Source: Rhizobium bangladeshense (GTDB lineage: Bacteria; Pseudomonadota; Alphaproteobacteria; Rhizobiales; Rhizobiaceae). Taken from it: a stretch of 64,000 nt of DNA. The stretch spans positions 1,119,001-1,183,000 of the forward strand of contig NZ_CP071612.1 in assembly GCF_017357245.1 (NCBI RefSeq). Direction: 5' to 3'. Below, piece after piece: positions 24,475-33,371 of this stretch (positions are counted from its first letter, which is position 1; each line of letters starts with the position of its first letter). The position numbers and the translations under genes are program-made. The notes under the pieces are model-generated. The model did not search any database, was not told where the DNA came from, and worked only from the letters and a program-made list of their open reading frames with translations.

Positions 24475-24529
24475 GGTTGCAAAGTTAAACCATTTGGCGT
24501 TATGAGTCGATAGGTTTCAAAATTAAACC
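24475..24529. promoter_or_regulatory. Paired 17-bp operator-like sites between HxlR and target gene
   Basis: GGTTGCAAAGTTAAACC (24475-24491) and GGTTTCAAAATTAAACC (24513-24529) differ at two bases and are 38 bases apart start to start. Each has GGTTt...AAACC arms, the imperfect dyad expected for a dimeric winged-helix repressor. The second site ends 32 bases before GTG 24562. Confidence 0.65.
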
Positions 24530-24561
24530 TTTGTGAGCGTTAAAGACTGGAGGGTTTTGGA

Positions 24562-25299
24562 GTGACCGACCTATTGGATTTCGCAATTCAGGCTCATGGC
24601 GGCTTTGAACTGTGGCAGCGGATCGAGCAATTGCGTGCACACATCAAAGTTGGTGGCGCGGTCTGGCATGTGAAGGGCTGGCCGGATGCCTATGCCGACA
24701 TCCACACTATAGTTTCGACCCGTCGTCCGTACACTGAATTCGCCCCCTTCCTGGAGAAAGGGTACCATTGCGTTTGGGAGGCGGAGCGTACAGCGATCGT
24801 GGCCGACAGCGGCGAAGTCATTGAGCATCGGGTCGCACCGCGTTCGTCTTTTGAGGGGCACACGATCGCCACAGCGTGGGACCGACAGCATCTTATCTAT
24901 TTCACCGGCTATGCCATGTGGACCTATTTGACGACGCCGTTTCTCTTCAGGCTCCCCGGGTTCAAGACGGAGGAGATTGAGCCATGGCAGGAAGAGAATG
25001 AAATCTGGCGCCGGCTGAGGGTAACATTCCCCTTAAGCGTCCCGAGCCATTCCACCGCGCAGACATTCTATTTCGACTCGAATGGCCTGTTGCGCCGCCA
25101 TGACTATAGCGTCGACATCATGGGCGGCACCACGAGCGCCAACTATGCAAGCGACCACAAATGTTTTGCTGGTTTGACGATCCCGACGAAGCGCAGGGTT
25201 TATACAACCGGCGCGGACAACCGGCCCATCCTCGATCGGGTCGCCGTTTCGATTGATTTGCTCGACGTCGGCATTGAACCACATCCCGCGGGGCGCTGA
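24562..25299 (+). CDS. Protein of unknown function, probable HxlR target
   Basis: A 245-residue soluble protein starting at GTG 24562 with GGAGGG ahead of it. N-terminal LLDFAIQAHGGFELWQRIEQ then LRAHIKVGGAVWHVKGWPDA, followed by alternating beta strands such as AQTFYFDSNGLLRRHDYSVD and FAGLTIPTKRRVYTTGADN. The pattern looks like a lipoprotein-carrier-like (LolA/LolB-type) half-barrel without a signal peptide. No catalytic motif is visible. Its position behind a two-site HxlR operator suggests an inducible detoxification or hydrophobic-ligand-binding role, which is inference only. Confidence 0.65.
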   Translation: MTDLLDFAIQAHGGFELWQRIEQLRAHIKVGGAVWHVKGWPDAYADIHTIVSTRRPYTEFAPFLEKGYHCVWEAERTAIVADSGEVIEHRVAPRSSFEGHTIATAWDRQHLIYFTGYAMWTYLTTPFLFRLPGFKTEEIEPWQEENEIWRRLRVTFPLSVPSHSTAQTFYFDSNGLLRRHDYSVDIMGGTTSANYASDHKCFAGLTIPTKRRVYTTGADNRPILDRVAVSIDLLDVGIEPHPAGR

Positions 25300-25338
25300 C
25301 TTCCGTCAGCAGGCTCGGCAGTCTCCGGCCTGCGGCTA

Positions 25339-25428
25339 GACGTCGATCAGGACGATCATGTCGCAGCGCGCGTCGACCGGGCGGTCGAGCACCAGGTGAT
25401 GGCGTCGCCGGCGACGCCGGCATTGCGC
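25339..25428 (-). pseudogene. Degraded fragment of cysN
   Basis: By eye about 79 of 89 aligned bases match 29196-29288 inside cysN, in the same orientation, with a 3-base and a 1-base gap. In protein terms it reads NAGVAGDAIT, a frameshift, then LVLDRPVDARCDMIVLIDV and a stop, equivalent to the domain-2 segment of CysN. Nothing of cysN is recognisable on either side, so this is a scrap left by an old duplication or by loss of a second cysN or nodQ-like gene. Confidence 0.7.
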
Positions 25429-25526
25429 CAAGGCAAGACATTGGGTCATATGGAAGCGATCATGCGGAACTGAACACGCGCCTGAACCTTTATGGCAGTC
25501 AACTTCCACGCATAAGACTTCTCCAA

Positions 25527-26426
25527 ATGGCTTTTTCTCAACATCTCAAGACAATCCGCACCGACGTTTTGGAGATCGCCTATTTCGAGATTGGCCCTGC
25601 CGATGGCTGGCCAGTCGTGCTTTCACACGGCTTTCCCTATGACGTGAATGCCTATCGGGACGTCTCGCCAATCCTAGCCGCGCGAGGCGCAAGGGTGATC
25701 GTCCCGTACCTTCGCGGCTTTGGCCCTACGAGGTTTCTGTCGCCAAGAACCATGCGCAGCGGCCAGCAGGCGGCGCTGGGCAAAGACCTGATTTCGCTGC
25801 TCGACGCACTGGCTCTGCCGCGCGCGCTGCTTGCCGGATTTGACTGGGGCGGCCTGGCATCCTGCGTCGCCGCGGCATTGTGGCCGCAGCGGGTTGACGG
25901 GCTGGTTTCCTACGCCGGCTATGATGTCATCGACGTCAACAGGCAGCGTCACTCCTTTGCGCCGTCGCTGGAACACGCGATGTGGTATCAACACCTCTTC
26001 CAGAGCGAACGCGGCCGCGAATGCCTTGAACACAATCGCCGCGAACTCTGCCGGATGCTGTGGGAGCAATGGTCGCCGCAGTGGGAATTTGATGACGCCA
26101 CCTTTGACCGGTCTGCCGCGTCCTTCGAAAATCCGGACTTCGTGGACGTCGTTCTCCACTCCTACCGGTTTGCTCTCGGAACCGAGAGTGGCGATCCCGA
26201 ACTTCAGGATCTGGAAGATATCCTGGCAACAAGGCCGCAAATCGTCATTCCGGCGATCACCCTTGATGGTACCCAGGACCCTCTCAAGCCGGATGGCACG
26301 GCCGATCATTCAGTCATGTTCACGGGGCCTTATCAGCACAAGGCGTTCGATTGCGGCCATGCATTTCCTTTCGAAGCCCCTGAAGCCTTCGCCGATGCGA
26401 TCCTCGCCGTCCACGAGATCGCCTGA
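25527..26426 (+). CDS. Alpha/beta hydrolase, epoxide hydrolase-like
   Basis: A 299-residue hydrolase. The oxyanion strand is VVLSHGFPYDVNAYRDV at residue 30, the nucleophile elbow GFDWGGLASCVAA carries Asp rather than Ser (residue about 109), and the catalytic His is in FDCGHAFPFEAP near residue 279. An Asp nucleophile points to epoxide hydrolases or haloalkane dehalogenases. The cap region (HSFAPSLEHAMWYQHLFQSE) fits the former. Length is normal. A divergent or convergent link to the LysR gene 34 bases beyond its stop is not evident. Confidence 0.8.
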   Translation: MAFSQHLKTIRTDVLEIAYFEIGPADGWPVVLSHGFPYDVNAYRDVSPILAARGARVIVPYLRGFGPTRFLSPRTMRSGQQAALGKDLISLLDALALPRALLAGFDWGGLASCVAAALWPQRVDGLVSYAGYDVIDVNRQRHSFAPSLEHAMWYQHLFQSERGRECLEHNRRELCRMLWEQWSPQWEFDDATFDRSAASFENPDFVDVVLHSYRFALGTESGDPELQDLEDILATRPQIVIPAITLDGTQDPLKPDGTADHSVMFTGPYQHKAFDCGHAFPFEAPEAFADAILAVHEIA

Positions 26427-26460
26427 GACCGCTATCGACGGCGTCTGGATAGCCGAGAGG

Positions 26461-27357
26461 CTAGGGAGCCATCCGCGCGCGCAGGCGCGGCACGATCCAG
26501 TCGAGGAAGCACCGCACCTTCGGCGGCAAGGGCTCGGCTGGTCCATGGATAACGTTCACCGGCAGCGGTTCCGGTGCGAAATCCGTCAGCAGTTCCTGCA
26601 GGGCGCCGGAGCGCAACTGATCGGAAATCTGGTAAGACAGCACGCGGATAATGCCGATGCCGGCCAGTGCGGCCTGGATGGCAGCCTCCGTCGTATTGAC
26701 CGCGAGCTTGGAGCGCGGCTCGACGGAAAAGGCCGCGCCGTCCCGGCGGTAGCGCCATTCCGGCGCCGTCGCAAAGCCCTGGAAGCTGATGCCGTCATGC
26801 TGGGCGAGGTCATCCGGCTGACGCGGCACCCCTCGGCGGGCGAGATAGTCCGGGCTCGCGCAGATCACCCGGCGAACGGCGCCTACGCGCGTTGCGATAA
26901 GCGCGCTGTCCGCCAGATGCCCGATCCGCAGGGCCACATCGACGTGCTCATCTGCCAGACTTAGCTGCCGGTCGACCAAGGTCAGACGCAGGTTGATTTC
27001 GGGTTGCTCCTTCAGGAAGTCCAGGGCAATTGGCAGCAGATGGCACTCGCCGAAGGCAATCGGTGCGGTCACGTGCAGCCCGCCACGCAACGCGCCATAT
27101 TCGCCGCTGGCCTGCCGCTCCGCCGCCTCCAGCTCCTCCAGAATGCGACGTGACGCGGCGACGAAGGCGCGCCCCTCCTCCGTGACGGCGAGGCCGCGGC
27201 GGGTGCGCCGGACCAAGCGCACGCCCAGGTGCTTTTCGAGATCGGCGACCTTGCGGCTGACCGTGGCGAGCGGTGCATGCAGTCGCCGCGCCCCGGCCGA
27301 GAGGCTGCCTGCCTCCACCACCGCCACCAGCACCGACATTGCTTCAAACCGATCCAT
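26461..27357 (-). CDS. LysR family transcriptional regulator
   Basis: A 298-residue regulator with the HTH at residues 3-60 (RFEAMSVLVAVVEAGSLSAG, HLGVRLVRRTRRGLAVTEEG). The effector domain starts near residue 92 (GGLHVTAPIAFGECHLLPIA) with LADEHVDVALRIGHLADSAL, the CrgA/DsdC-like subgroup. It is divergent from the Tat-exported hydrolase at 27494; the 136-base gap is the likely control region. In this arrangement it usually activates or represses its neighbour. Confidence 0.82.
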   Translation of the reverse strand: MDRFEAMSVLVAVVEAGSLSAGARRLHAPLATVSRKVADLEKHLGVRLVRRTRRGLAVTEEGRAFVAASRRILEELEAAERQASGEYGALRGGLHVTAPIAFGECHLLPIALDFLKEQPEINLRLTLVDRQLSLADEHVDVALRIGHLADSALIATRVGAVRRVICASPDYLARRGVPRQPDDLAQHDGISFQGFATAPEWRYRRDGAAFSVEPRSKLAVNTTEAAIQAALAGIGIIRVLSYQISDQLRSGALQELLTDFAPEPLPVNVIHGPAEPLPPKVRCFLDWIVPRLRARMAP

Positions 27358-27493
27358 CTAATCCTTCCGGAATCTGAGAGGAAAGCTCTCTCAATGGCAG
27401 GATACTCTATCAGTGCTAGATATCATAGCTTGACGTCGTCCTGGGGGACGCCGGCCGGCTCCCCATCTTTCCAACGATTCGGAGGAAGGCGTC

Positions 27494-28486
27494 ATGCCTC
27501 AACTGTCACGTCGCGCCTTTGTCAGCGCTCTTCCACTAGGCCTCACCGGAGGGAGCCTTCTCGCGGCAAGCCTGCTCGGTGCCGCTCCCGCGCCGGCGCT
27601 TGCTGCCACGCAGGGTACCGCCAAGACGCCGGTCAGCGTTACGCCGCTAGCACAGATCCGTGTCGGCCGCTTCACTGTGACGGCCCTGACGGACGGGTAT
27701 GCCGATATGCCCTACAGCTATTTTCCGGGACGCTCCGCGGCCGAGGTCGAGCAGGCGGCAACCGCGCAATTCACCGCCCGGCCGAGCGGCGTCAGGTTCC
27801 TCTTCAACCAGTATCTTATCGAGGATGGCGAGCGCCGCATTCTGATCGATGCCGGTCCGGCGGGCTCGATCGGGCAGACCGGCGCACTGCCCCAGGCGCT
27901 CGGCGCGCTTGGCCTGCAGCGCGACCAGATTGACGCGGTGATCGTGACGCATATGCATCAGGACCACATGGGCGGTCTGATTGTCGGGGGCAAGAACAAC
28001 TACCCCGGGGCGGAACTCTACATCGACCGTCGCGACGTCGCCCATTGGACTGACCCGGCCAAGCGCAGTGGCGCGCCCGACTATCTGCAGACGAGCTTCC
28101 AGATGGCGGGGGAGGTCGTGCGCCTTTACCCGAAACTCCAGGCGATTGACGGCGAGCGTGAGATTATGCGGGGCGTCTCCATTGTCGACCTTACCGGCCA
28201 TACACCCGGCCATATCGGCGTGCGGGTCGAAGATGACGGGCAGAGCCTCATCATGGTTTCGGATATGATCTTTCCGGTCGTGCATCCTGGGGCGACCGAT
28301 GTGTTCTTCCTGTTCGAGCAGGACCCCGCAGCTGCCAAAGCGATGCGCGACCGCTTTTTTCCCCGCGCCGCTTCGGAAGGCGCGCTTATCGCCGCCACGC
28401 ACATGCCCTTCCCGGGCCTCGGCCGTGTTGTCGCCGACCGCGGGCAGATGCGCTGGCAGGTGGCGGACTGGGCGTCACAGAACTGA
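27494..28486 (+). CDS. Tat-exported metallo-beta-lactamase-fold hydrolase
   Basis: A 330-residue periplasmic protein. The N-terminus has a twin-arginine signal (LSRRAFVSALPLGLTGGSLL) and an AxA-type end (APALAATQG). The metal-binding motif HMHQDHMGG lies near residue 155, with later ligands in DLTGHTPGHIGVRVED and MVSDMIF and a terminal His in ATHMPFPGLG. These fit the glyoxalase-II or quorum-lactonase-like class. Tat export suggests folding with its two metal ions before transport. AAGGCG lies before ATG 27494. Regulated, by position, by the divergent LysR protein. Substrate not deducible. Confidence 0.85.
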   Translation: MPQLSRRAFVSALPLGLTGGSLLAASLLGAAPAPALAATQGTAKTPVSVTPLAQIRVGRFTVTALTDGYADMPYSYFPGRSAAEVEQAATAQFTARPSGVRFLFNQYLIEDGERRILIDAGPAGSIGQTGALPQALGALGLQRDQIDAVIVTHMHQDHMGGLIVGGKNNYPGAELYIDRRDVAHWTDPAKRSGAPDYLQTSFQMAGEVVRLYPKLQAIDGEREIMRGVSIVDLTGHTPGHIGVRVEDDGQSLIMVSDMIFPVVHPGATDVFFLFEQDPAAAKAMRDRFFPRAASEGALIAATHMPFPGLGRVVADRGQMRWQVADWASQN

Positions 28487-28657
28487 GCTCCACTGCCGCC
28501 GATCCCGCTCCACGGCGCGAGGCTGGAACGGCCATGGGCACCAGATCTGTCGGTACCGCCCCGACGGCATTCGTCGTCACGCCCGAGCAATGTGGCAGGG
28601 CTGCGCAGTCAACGCGGATAGGCGCGCGGCCATCCAACCAGCGAATTCAGTTCGGTG

Positions 28658-28680
28658 AGGGGCCAGTCCAGCTGGCCCCT
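28658..28680. terminator. Bidirectional terminator between hydrolase and cysN
   Basis: AGGGGCCAG (28658-28666) and CTGGCCCCT (28672-28680) form a perfect 9-bp stem with a 5-base loop, between two convergent genes and ten bases past the cysN stop. The plus strand then reads TTCCTTG, a weak T-rich run. Confidence 0.6.
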
Positions 28681-28690
28681 TCCTTGCCAA

Positions 28691-30187
28691 TCAAATATCG
28701 CTGGCGGCGCTCGACCAGAGGTCGGCGGCTTCGGCTGCCGTCATCCTCCGGACCTCGGCCTCATGGCGGCGGTTGGCGAAGAGTTCGCTCGCCATGATCT
28801 CTTCGGCAAGGTCGGCCGGAAGCGAGAGGATGACGCGGGCTTCGCCATTGTGCAGGCCGCCGAGTTCGGCGCGCTTGCCCGTCACCATGCCGCCGGCGAC
28901 CGTGTTATTGGTCTCCGGATCGATCAGGATGAAGGAGCCGGACTGCCGGTTCTGCTCGTACGGATCGAAGATCGCTGCCTCGTCGAAGGCAAGGCGCACC
29001 TTGCCGATCGCATTCATGTAGAGCCGCTGGGCGGGGTTCCACGTGCCGGTCTTCAATTCGAGCTGGCTCAACGGCTGCACCTGCACGCGCTGGCGGCGGC
29101 TGCCGCTCTTCAGCCAGTAGCGCTTGCCGGGCTCGATACCCTCGGGCTGGAGGGCAACGATCTGCGCGTCGAAGGAAAGGCCGACCTGGGGCTGGGCGTC
29201 GATCGAGACGATCATATCGCCGCGCGCCACGTCGACCTGGCGGTCGAGCACGAGCGTGATCGCGTCGCCGGCGACCGCGGCGTTGCGCACGAGATCGAAG
29301 GTGACGATCTTGGAGACGTTGGCGACCATGCCCGACGGCAGGATCATGACGCTATCGCCTGGTTTGACCGAGCCGCCGGCAACCGTGCCCTGATAGCCGC
29401 GGAAGCTTTCGCCCGGACGCGAGACGCGCTGCACCGACAGGCGGAAGCCGACCGTCTGCGACGAGCGCACGGTCGCAAGCTCCAGCGTTTCCACCAGCGT
29501 CGGGCCGGTATACCAGGGCATGGCGCCCTGGCCGGAATAGACGACGTTTTCGCCCTTCAGCGCCGACATCGGAATGGCGGTGATCTGCTTGACGCCGAGC
29601 GACAGCGCGAATTCGCGGAATTCGTGGCTGATCTTGTCGAAGCCGGCGCGGTCGTAGCCCGTCAGGTCGATCTTGTTGACGGCGAGCACGAACTGCTTGA
29701 TGCCGAGCAGCGAGGCGATCGTCGCGTGGCGGCGCGTCTGCTCGAGAATGCCGAGACGGGCGTCGACGAGCAGGATGGCGAGATCGGCGGTCGAGGCGCC
29801 GGTCGCCATATTGCGGGTATATTGCTCGTGGCCGGGCGTGTCGGCGACGATGAAGGAGCGCTTGTCGGTGGAGAAATAGCGATAGGCGACATCGATGGTG
29901 ATGCCCTGTTCGCGTTCGGCCTGCAGGCCGTCGAGCAAGAGCGCGAAGTCGGGCAGGCCGAGGTCGTTCTGCTTGCCGGTGGAATCGCGCTGCAGCGTCG
30001 CGGCCTGGTCTTCCTTGACGGCCTTGGTGTCCCAGAGCAGGCGGCCGATCAGCGTCGACTTGCCATCATCGACGCTGCCGCAGGTGATGAGGCGCAGCGG
30101 GCGCGAGTCGCGCTGAGCCTTCTGCGGCTCGGCGGCGGGCAGGCTGGCGACGGTTGCGGCCGAGACGGCTGTGTTAGCTGCGGTCAT
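28691..30187 (-). CDS. cysN: Sulfate adenylyltransferase subunit 1 (GTPase)
   Basis: The 498-residue regulatory GTPase of ATP sulfurylase, driving formation of adenylyl sulfate from ATP and sulfate. GTP motifs: GSVDDGKSTLIGRLL (P-loop), DTPGHEQYTRNMATGAS and NKIDLTGYD. Domains II and III follow (QGAMPWYTGPTLVETLE, MVSIDAQ-type strands). ATG 30187 lies one base after the cysD stop, so they are translated together; the frame extends upstream to 30277 inside cysD without support. There is no fused CysC kinase domain, as length ends at the EF-Tu-like part. A small unrelated copy of its middle persists at 25339-25428. Confidence 0.95.
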   Translation of the reverse strand: MTAANTAVSAATVASLPAAEPQKAQRDSRPLRLITCGSVDDGKSTLIGRLLWDTKAVKEDQAATLQRDSTGKQNDLGLPDFALLLDGLQAEREQGITIDVAYRYFSTDKRSFIVADTPGHEQYTRNMATGASTADLAILLVDARLGILEQTRRHATIASLLGIKQFVLAVNKIDLTGYDRAGFDKISHEFREFALSLGVKQITAIPMSALKGENVVYSGQGAMPWYTGPTLVETLELATVRSSQTVGFRLSVQRVSRPGESFRGYQGTVAGGSVKPGDSVMILPSGMVANVSKIVTFDLVRNAAVAGDAITLVLDRQVDVARGDMIVSIDAQPQVGLSFDAQIVALQPEGIEPGKRYWLKSGSRRQRVQVQPLSQLELKTGTWNPAQRLYMNAIGKVRLAFDEAAIFDPYEQNRQSGSFILIDPETNNTVAGGMVTGKRAELGGLHNGEARVILSLPADLAEEIMASELFANRRHEAEVRRMTAAEAADLWSSAASDI

Positions 30188-30188
30188 C

Positions 30189-31142
30189 TCAGAAATATCC
30201 TTCACGCTTCTTCTTTTCCATGGAGCCGGACTGGTCGCGGTCGATGGCGCGGCCCTGGCGTTCGGACACCGTTGCAATTTCGAGTTCGGCGATCACCTCT
30301 TCGAGCGTGCTCGCCTCGGAGCGGATGGCTCCGGTCAGCGGAAAATCGCCAAGCGTGCGGAAGCGGATCATGCCTTCCTGGCGCACTTCGCCGGGCAGCA
30401 GTTCGAGACGCGGATCCTCGGCGAGGATGATCATGCCGTCGCGCTCCACGAACTTGCGCTTGCGGGCGTAGTAGAGCGGCACGAGCGGAATGTCCTCGGC
30501 CTGGATGTAGCGCCAGATATCGACCTCGGTCCAGTTCGACAGCGGGAAGGCGCGCACGCTCTCGCCCTTGCGGATCATGCCGTTGTAGATGTTCCAGAGT
30601 TCCGGCCGCTGGTTGCGCGGATCCCAGCGATGGTCGGGGGTGCGGAAGGAATAGATGCGCTCCTTGGCGCGGCTTGCCTCCTCGTCGCGCCGGGCGCCGC
30701 CGAAAGCAGCGTCGAACTGGCCGGCATCGAGCGCCTGGCGCAGGCTTTCGGTCTTCATGATGTCGGTGAAGGCCGCCGAGCCATGGGTGAAGGGCGTGAT
30801 GTTCTCAGCCGCGCCGCGCGGATTGATATGCTCGATCAGATCGAGATCGTACTTCTTCGCGGTCTCGTCGCGGAAAGCGATCATCTCGCGGAATTTCCAG
30901 CCGGTGTTCACGTGCAGGAGCGGGAAGGGCACGCGGCCCGGGTAGAAGGCTTTGCGCGCCAGGTGCAGCAGCACCGAGGAATCCTTGCCGATCGAATAGA
31001 GCATGACGGGACGCTCGAATTCGGCCGCCACTTCGCGGAAGATATGGATGGATTCGTTTTCCAGCGCCTTCAGATGCGGGTCGAGCGGTGCCTTGGCGCT
31101 CTGGGGATTGCTGAGTTCCGTATCCGGACGGCTATCGGGCAT
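30189..31142 (-). CDS. cysD: Sulfate adenylyltransferase subunit 2
   Basis: The 317-residue catalytic subunit that adenylates sulfate in complex with CysN. The PP-loop is [20 protein letters not shown] (residues 49-68), with [17 protein letters not shown] and the conserved [20 protein letters not shown] and [20 protein letters not shown]. The C-terminal KKKREGYF is typical. It is the middle gene of cysH-cysD-cysN on the minus strand; 111 bases separate it from cysH, and this spacer has a GGCGATCGCC palindrome. Confidence 0.95.
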   Translation of the reverse strand: MPDSRPDTELSNPQSAKAPLDPHLKALENESIHIFREVAAEFERPVMLYSIGKDSSVLLHLARKAFYPGRVPFPLLHVNTGWKFREMIAFRDETAKKYDLDLIEHINPRGAAENITPFTHGSAAFTDIMKTESLRQALDAGQFDAAFGGARRDEEASRAKERIYSFRTPDHRWDPRNQRPELWNIYNGMIRKGESVRAFPLSNWTEVDIWRYIQAEDIPLVPLYYARKRKFVERDGMIILAEDPRLELLPGEVRQEGMIRFRTLGDFPLTGAIRSEASTLEEVIAELEIATVSERQGRAIDRDQSGSMEKKKREGYF

Positions 31143-31253
31143 GTCTTACTCCAGACTGTCGATCCTTGCGGCTGCCCGCAAGCTTTTGTCGATTGTGGCT
31201 CTTCGGGGCCCGCGGCGATCGCCGCGCCCTGATCCGGAAAGCCGTGAAGATGG

Positions 31254-31994
31254 TTATTGTGCGGCGATCGCCGCCGCCTCTTCGGCGACGTGCAGGCCGC
31301 ATTCGCGCTTCTCGTCCTGCTCCCACCACCAGCGGCCGGCGCGCTCCGGTTCGCCCGGCTTGATCGCCCTTGTGCAGGGCTCGCAGCCGATCGAGGGATA
31401 GCCGCGGGCATGCAGCGGGTTGACCGGCACGCCGTTTTCGGAAACGAAAGCTTTGATCGCTTCGATGTCCCAATCGGCGAGCGGATTGACCTTCAGGAGG
31501 TGCCGTTCGGCATCATATTCGGCAAAGGGCGTTTCGGCTCGGTTGGTCGATTGCCCCCGGCGCAGCCCGGTGATCCAGACCGTCGCCCCTTCGAGCGCAC
31601 GCGCAAGCGGCTTCAGCTTGCGCACGCCGCAACAGGCATGCCGGGCTTCGACGCTCTCGTAGAAACCGTTGAGACCGTATTGCGCGGCATAGGCGTCGAT
31701 ATCGGCCTTCTCAGGCGAAAAGCGCTGGATATGGATGTCGTACTGGGCTTCCGTCTCGTCGATCAGCGCCAGCGTCTCGGCAAACAGGCGGCCGGTTTCC
31801 AGCGTCGCGATGTCGATCGGCAGGCGGTGCGTGCCGATTTCAGCAGTGATCACCTGATCCTCGATGCCGAGCGAGGTGGTGAACACCACGCGGCCGCCCA
31901 GGCCTGCCACCAGCGACAGACGCCCGGCCAGGTCGAGGCCTGCCAGCTTGTCGTTCAGCGCCTCGGCTTCTGCATTCGGATTGATAGCAGTCAT
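31254..31994 (-). CDS. cysH: Adenylyl-sulfate reductase (assimilatory)
   Basis: A 246-residue thioredoxin-dependent reductase making sulfite. The four cysteines that bind a 4Fe-4S cluster in APS reductases are present as HACCGVRKL and GYPSIGCEPCTRAI, and the catalytic Cys is in KRECGLHV near the end. Enterobacterial PAPS reductases lack the paired cysteines, so this enzyme should use APS directly, consistent with no CysC here. TTSLGIEDQVIT and WITGLRRGQSTNRAETP bind the nucleotide. It leads the cys gene set and faces the Rrf2 regulator across 421 bases. Confidence 0.93.
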   Translation of the reverse strand: MTAINPNAEAEALNDKLAGLDLAGRLSLVAGLGGRVVFTTSLGIEDQVITAEIGTHRLPIDIATLETGRLFAETLALIDETEAQYDIHIQRFSPEKADIDAYAAQYGLNGFYESVEARHACCGVRKLKPLARALEGATVWITGLRRGQSTNRAETPFAEYDAERHLLKVNPLADWDIEAIKAFVSENGVPVNPLHARGYPSIGCEPCTRAIKPGEPERAGRWWWEQDEKRECGLHVAEEAAAIAAQ

Positions 31995-32159
31995 GGAAAT
32001 CCTGTCCTTAGTTGCCGGGAGTATCGCAGTTCAAGCCTGGATCGGACAGAAAAAGGGATTTCGAAAGCTGCGGCCGGAAGAGCAAATATCTCTCCGAAGC
32101 TGCCGCAATGCAGAAAAGCAGCCGCCCGCGAGCGAAATCCGCGTCGGCAGCTTCAATGT

Positions 32160-32182
32160 CTATCGAATTAGTAGACTTACAC
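32160..32182. promoter_or_regulatory. Candidate operator and promoter region between cysH and the Rrf2 gene
   Basis: Within the 421-base divergent gap (31995-32415), the segment tctatcgaattagtagactt is AT-rich with imperfect dyad symmetry around AATT, the kind of site Rrf2 proteins bind. It lies about 165 bases before cysH. No ORF is supported in the gap. The assignment is by position and base composition only. Confidence 0.3.
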
Positions 32183-32371
32183 GCAGCCTGTCAATCCGAA
32201 ATCTGAAGTGATGCTGAAAAAGATGCAGAGCGCCCGGTTTAGGCGTAGATTGCAGGACGTTGGCCAAGGGCGAAAAACAAGGCCAAAAATGCTTGTCCCT
32301 CAAGGCTTTCTGCCGGCGCGTTCAAATTCCGTTCATGCTGGTTGTGCCATAGAGGCGAATGAACTCGTGAA

Positions 32372-32393
32372 GCGGCGCGAAAATGCGCGCCGC
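32372..32393 (+). promoter_or_regulatory. Leader hairpin before the Rrf2 regulator
   Basis: GCGGCGCG (32372-32379) pairs perfectly with CGCGCCGC (32386-32393) around a 6-base loop, ending 22 bases before ATG 32416. No T-tract follows. It could affect translation or mark a transcript start. Confidence 0.4.
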
Positions 32394-32415
32394 CTGTGTG
32401 TGTCGACGGTCTGAG

Positions 32416-32862
32416 ATGATTACGCAAAAGGCGAAATACGCGCTGCGGGCGCTGACGGTTCTGGCGGATGCCGATGCCGACGAACCGGTGATGATTTCCG
32501 ATATTGCAGCGCAGCAGAAGATCCCGAAGAAGTTCCTCGAACAGATCCTGCTCGATCTCAAACACCACGGCATCGTCGTCAGCCGCCGGGGCAAGCAGGG
32601 CGGTTATCTCCTGCTCAAGCCCGCCCATACCATCACCTTCGGCGAAATCCTGCGCATCATCGATGGCCCGATCGCCCCGCTGCCCTGCCTGTCGATCACC
32701 GCCTACCGCAAATGCGACGATTGCGACGGCGAACAGAACTGCGAAATCCGCCACGTCTTCGCCAAGGTGGCAGACGCCACCCGCAAGGTGCTGTTCTCGA
32801 CGACCATCGCCGATGCCGTCGCGCCGACGCACGGCGCCGAAGTCACCCGCCTGCTCGCCTGA
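32416..32862 (+). CDS. Rrf2 family transcriptional regulator, Cys-bearing
   Basis: A 148-residue regulator. MITQKAKYALRALTVLADAD and ISDIAAQQKIPKKFLEQILL are the Rrf2 winged helix; RRGKQGGYLLLKPAHTITFG is its wing. The C-terminal half has four cysteines in CLSITAYRKCDDCDGEQNCE, a spacing like that of iron-sulfur-binding members such as IscR, NsrR and RirA. ATG 32416 is used; the frame opens at 32383 without a domain. Divergence from cysH makes it the likely local controller of sulfate assimilation, sensing Fe-S or sulfur status; this is inference from position. Confidence 0.82.
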   Translation: MITQKAKYALRALTVLADADADEPVMISDIAAQQKIPKKFLEQILLDLKHHGIVVSRRGKQGGYLLLKPAHTITFGEILRIIDGPIAPLPCLSITAYRKCDDCDGEQNCEIRHVFAKVADATRKVLFSTTIADAVAPTHGAEVTRLLA

Positions 32863-32975
32863 GCCCGGGGCTTGAGTAAAGCCGCCGGGACGTCTGTTCT
32901 TCAAGATTTGGTGAAATGCCTTTTCTCGCCGCTGCGATGCTCCACCTGCCTGTCCATCCGGTAGGGAGAATTCCG

Positions 32976-33362
32976 ATGTTTGCATTTTCGATAAAGCATG
33001 TGCTGGCTGCCGTCGGTCTGTCGGTTGCCCTTGCGACGAGCGCTGCCGCCCATCATGGCTGGTCGTGGGCCGAGGCGGACCAGATCGAGCTTCGCGGCAC
33101 CATCGAGAAAATATCGATGGGCGGGCCGCATCCGACGCTCGATGTCGCCACCGCCGATGACGGCGTCTGGCGCGTCGAACTCGGCAATCCGCGCCAGACC
33201 GAACGCTCCGGTTTCGTCGAGGGCGTTGCCAAGCCCGGCGACCAGGTGATCGCGCTCGGCAATCGTTCGCAGGATCCGAAGGAGAAGCGGATGAAGGCGG
33301 TGCGCATCACCATCGGCGAGAAGCGCTACGATATCTATCCCGACCGCATCCGGACGAACTGA
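32976..33362 (+). CDS. Secreted DUF6152-like protein
   Basis: A 128-residue protein with AGGGAGAA before ATG 32976 and a clear Sec signal (IKHVLAAVGLSVALATSAAA), cleaved before HHGWSWAEADQIELRGTIEK. The mature part is a small beta domain with HPTLDVATADDGVWRVELG and GDQVIALGNRSQDP, the pattern of DUF6152 proteins. The His pair right at the mature end could bind metal. It precedes a membrane-protein gene by nine bases, forming a two-gene unit. Confidence 0.75.
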   Translation: MFAFSIKHVLAAVGLSVALATSAAAHHGWSWAEADQIELRGTIEKISMGGPHPTLDVATADDGVWRVELGNPRQTERSGFVEGVAKPGDQVIALGNRSQDPKEKRMKAVRITIGEKRYDIYPDRIRTN

Positions 33363-33371
33363 CCCGTCGTC

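Noticed and set aside
28655..30430. 591-codon plus-strand ORF across cysN and cysD
   Set aside because: Antisense shadow of two strongly supported genes.
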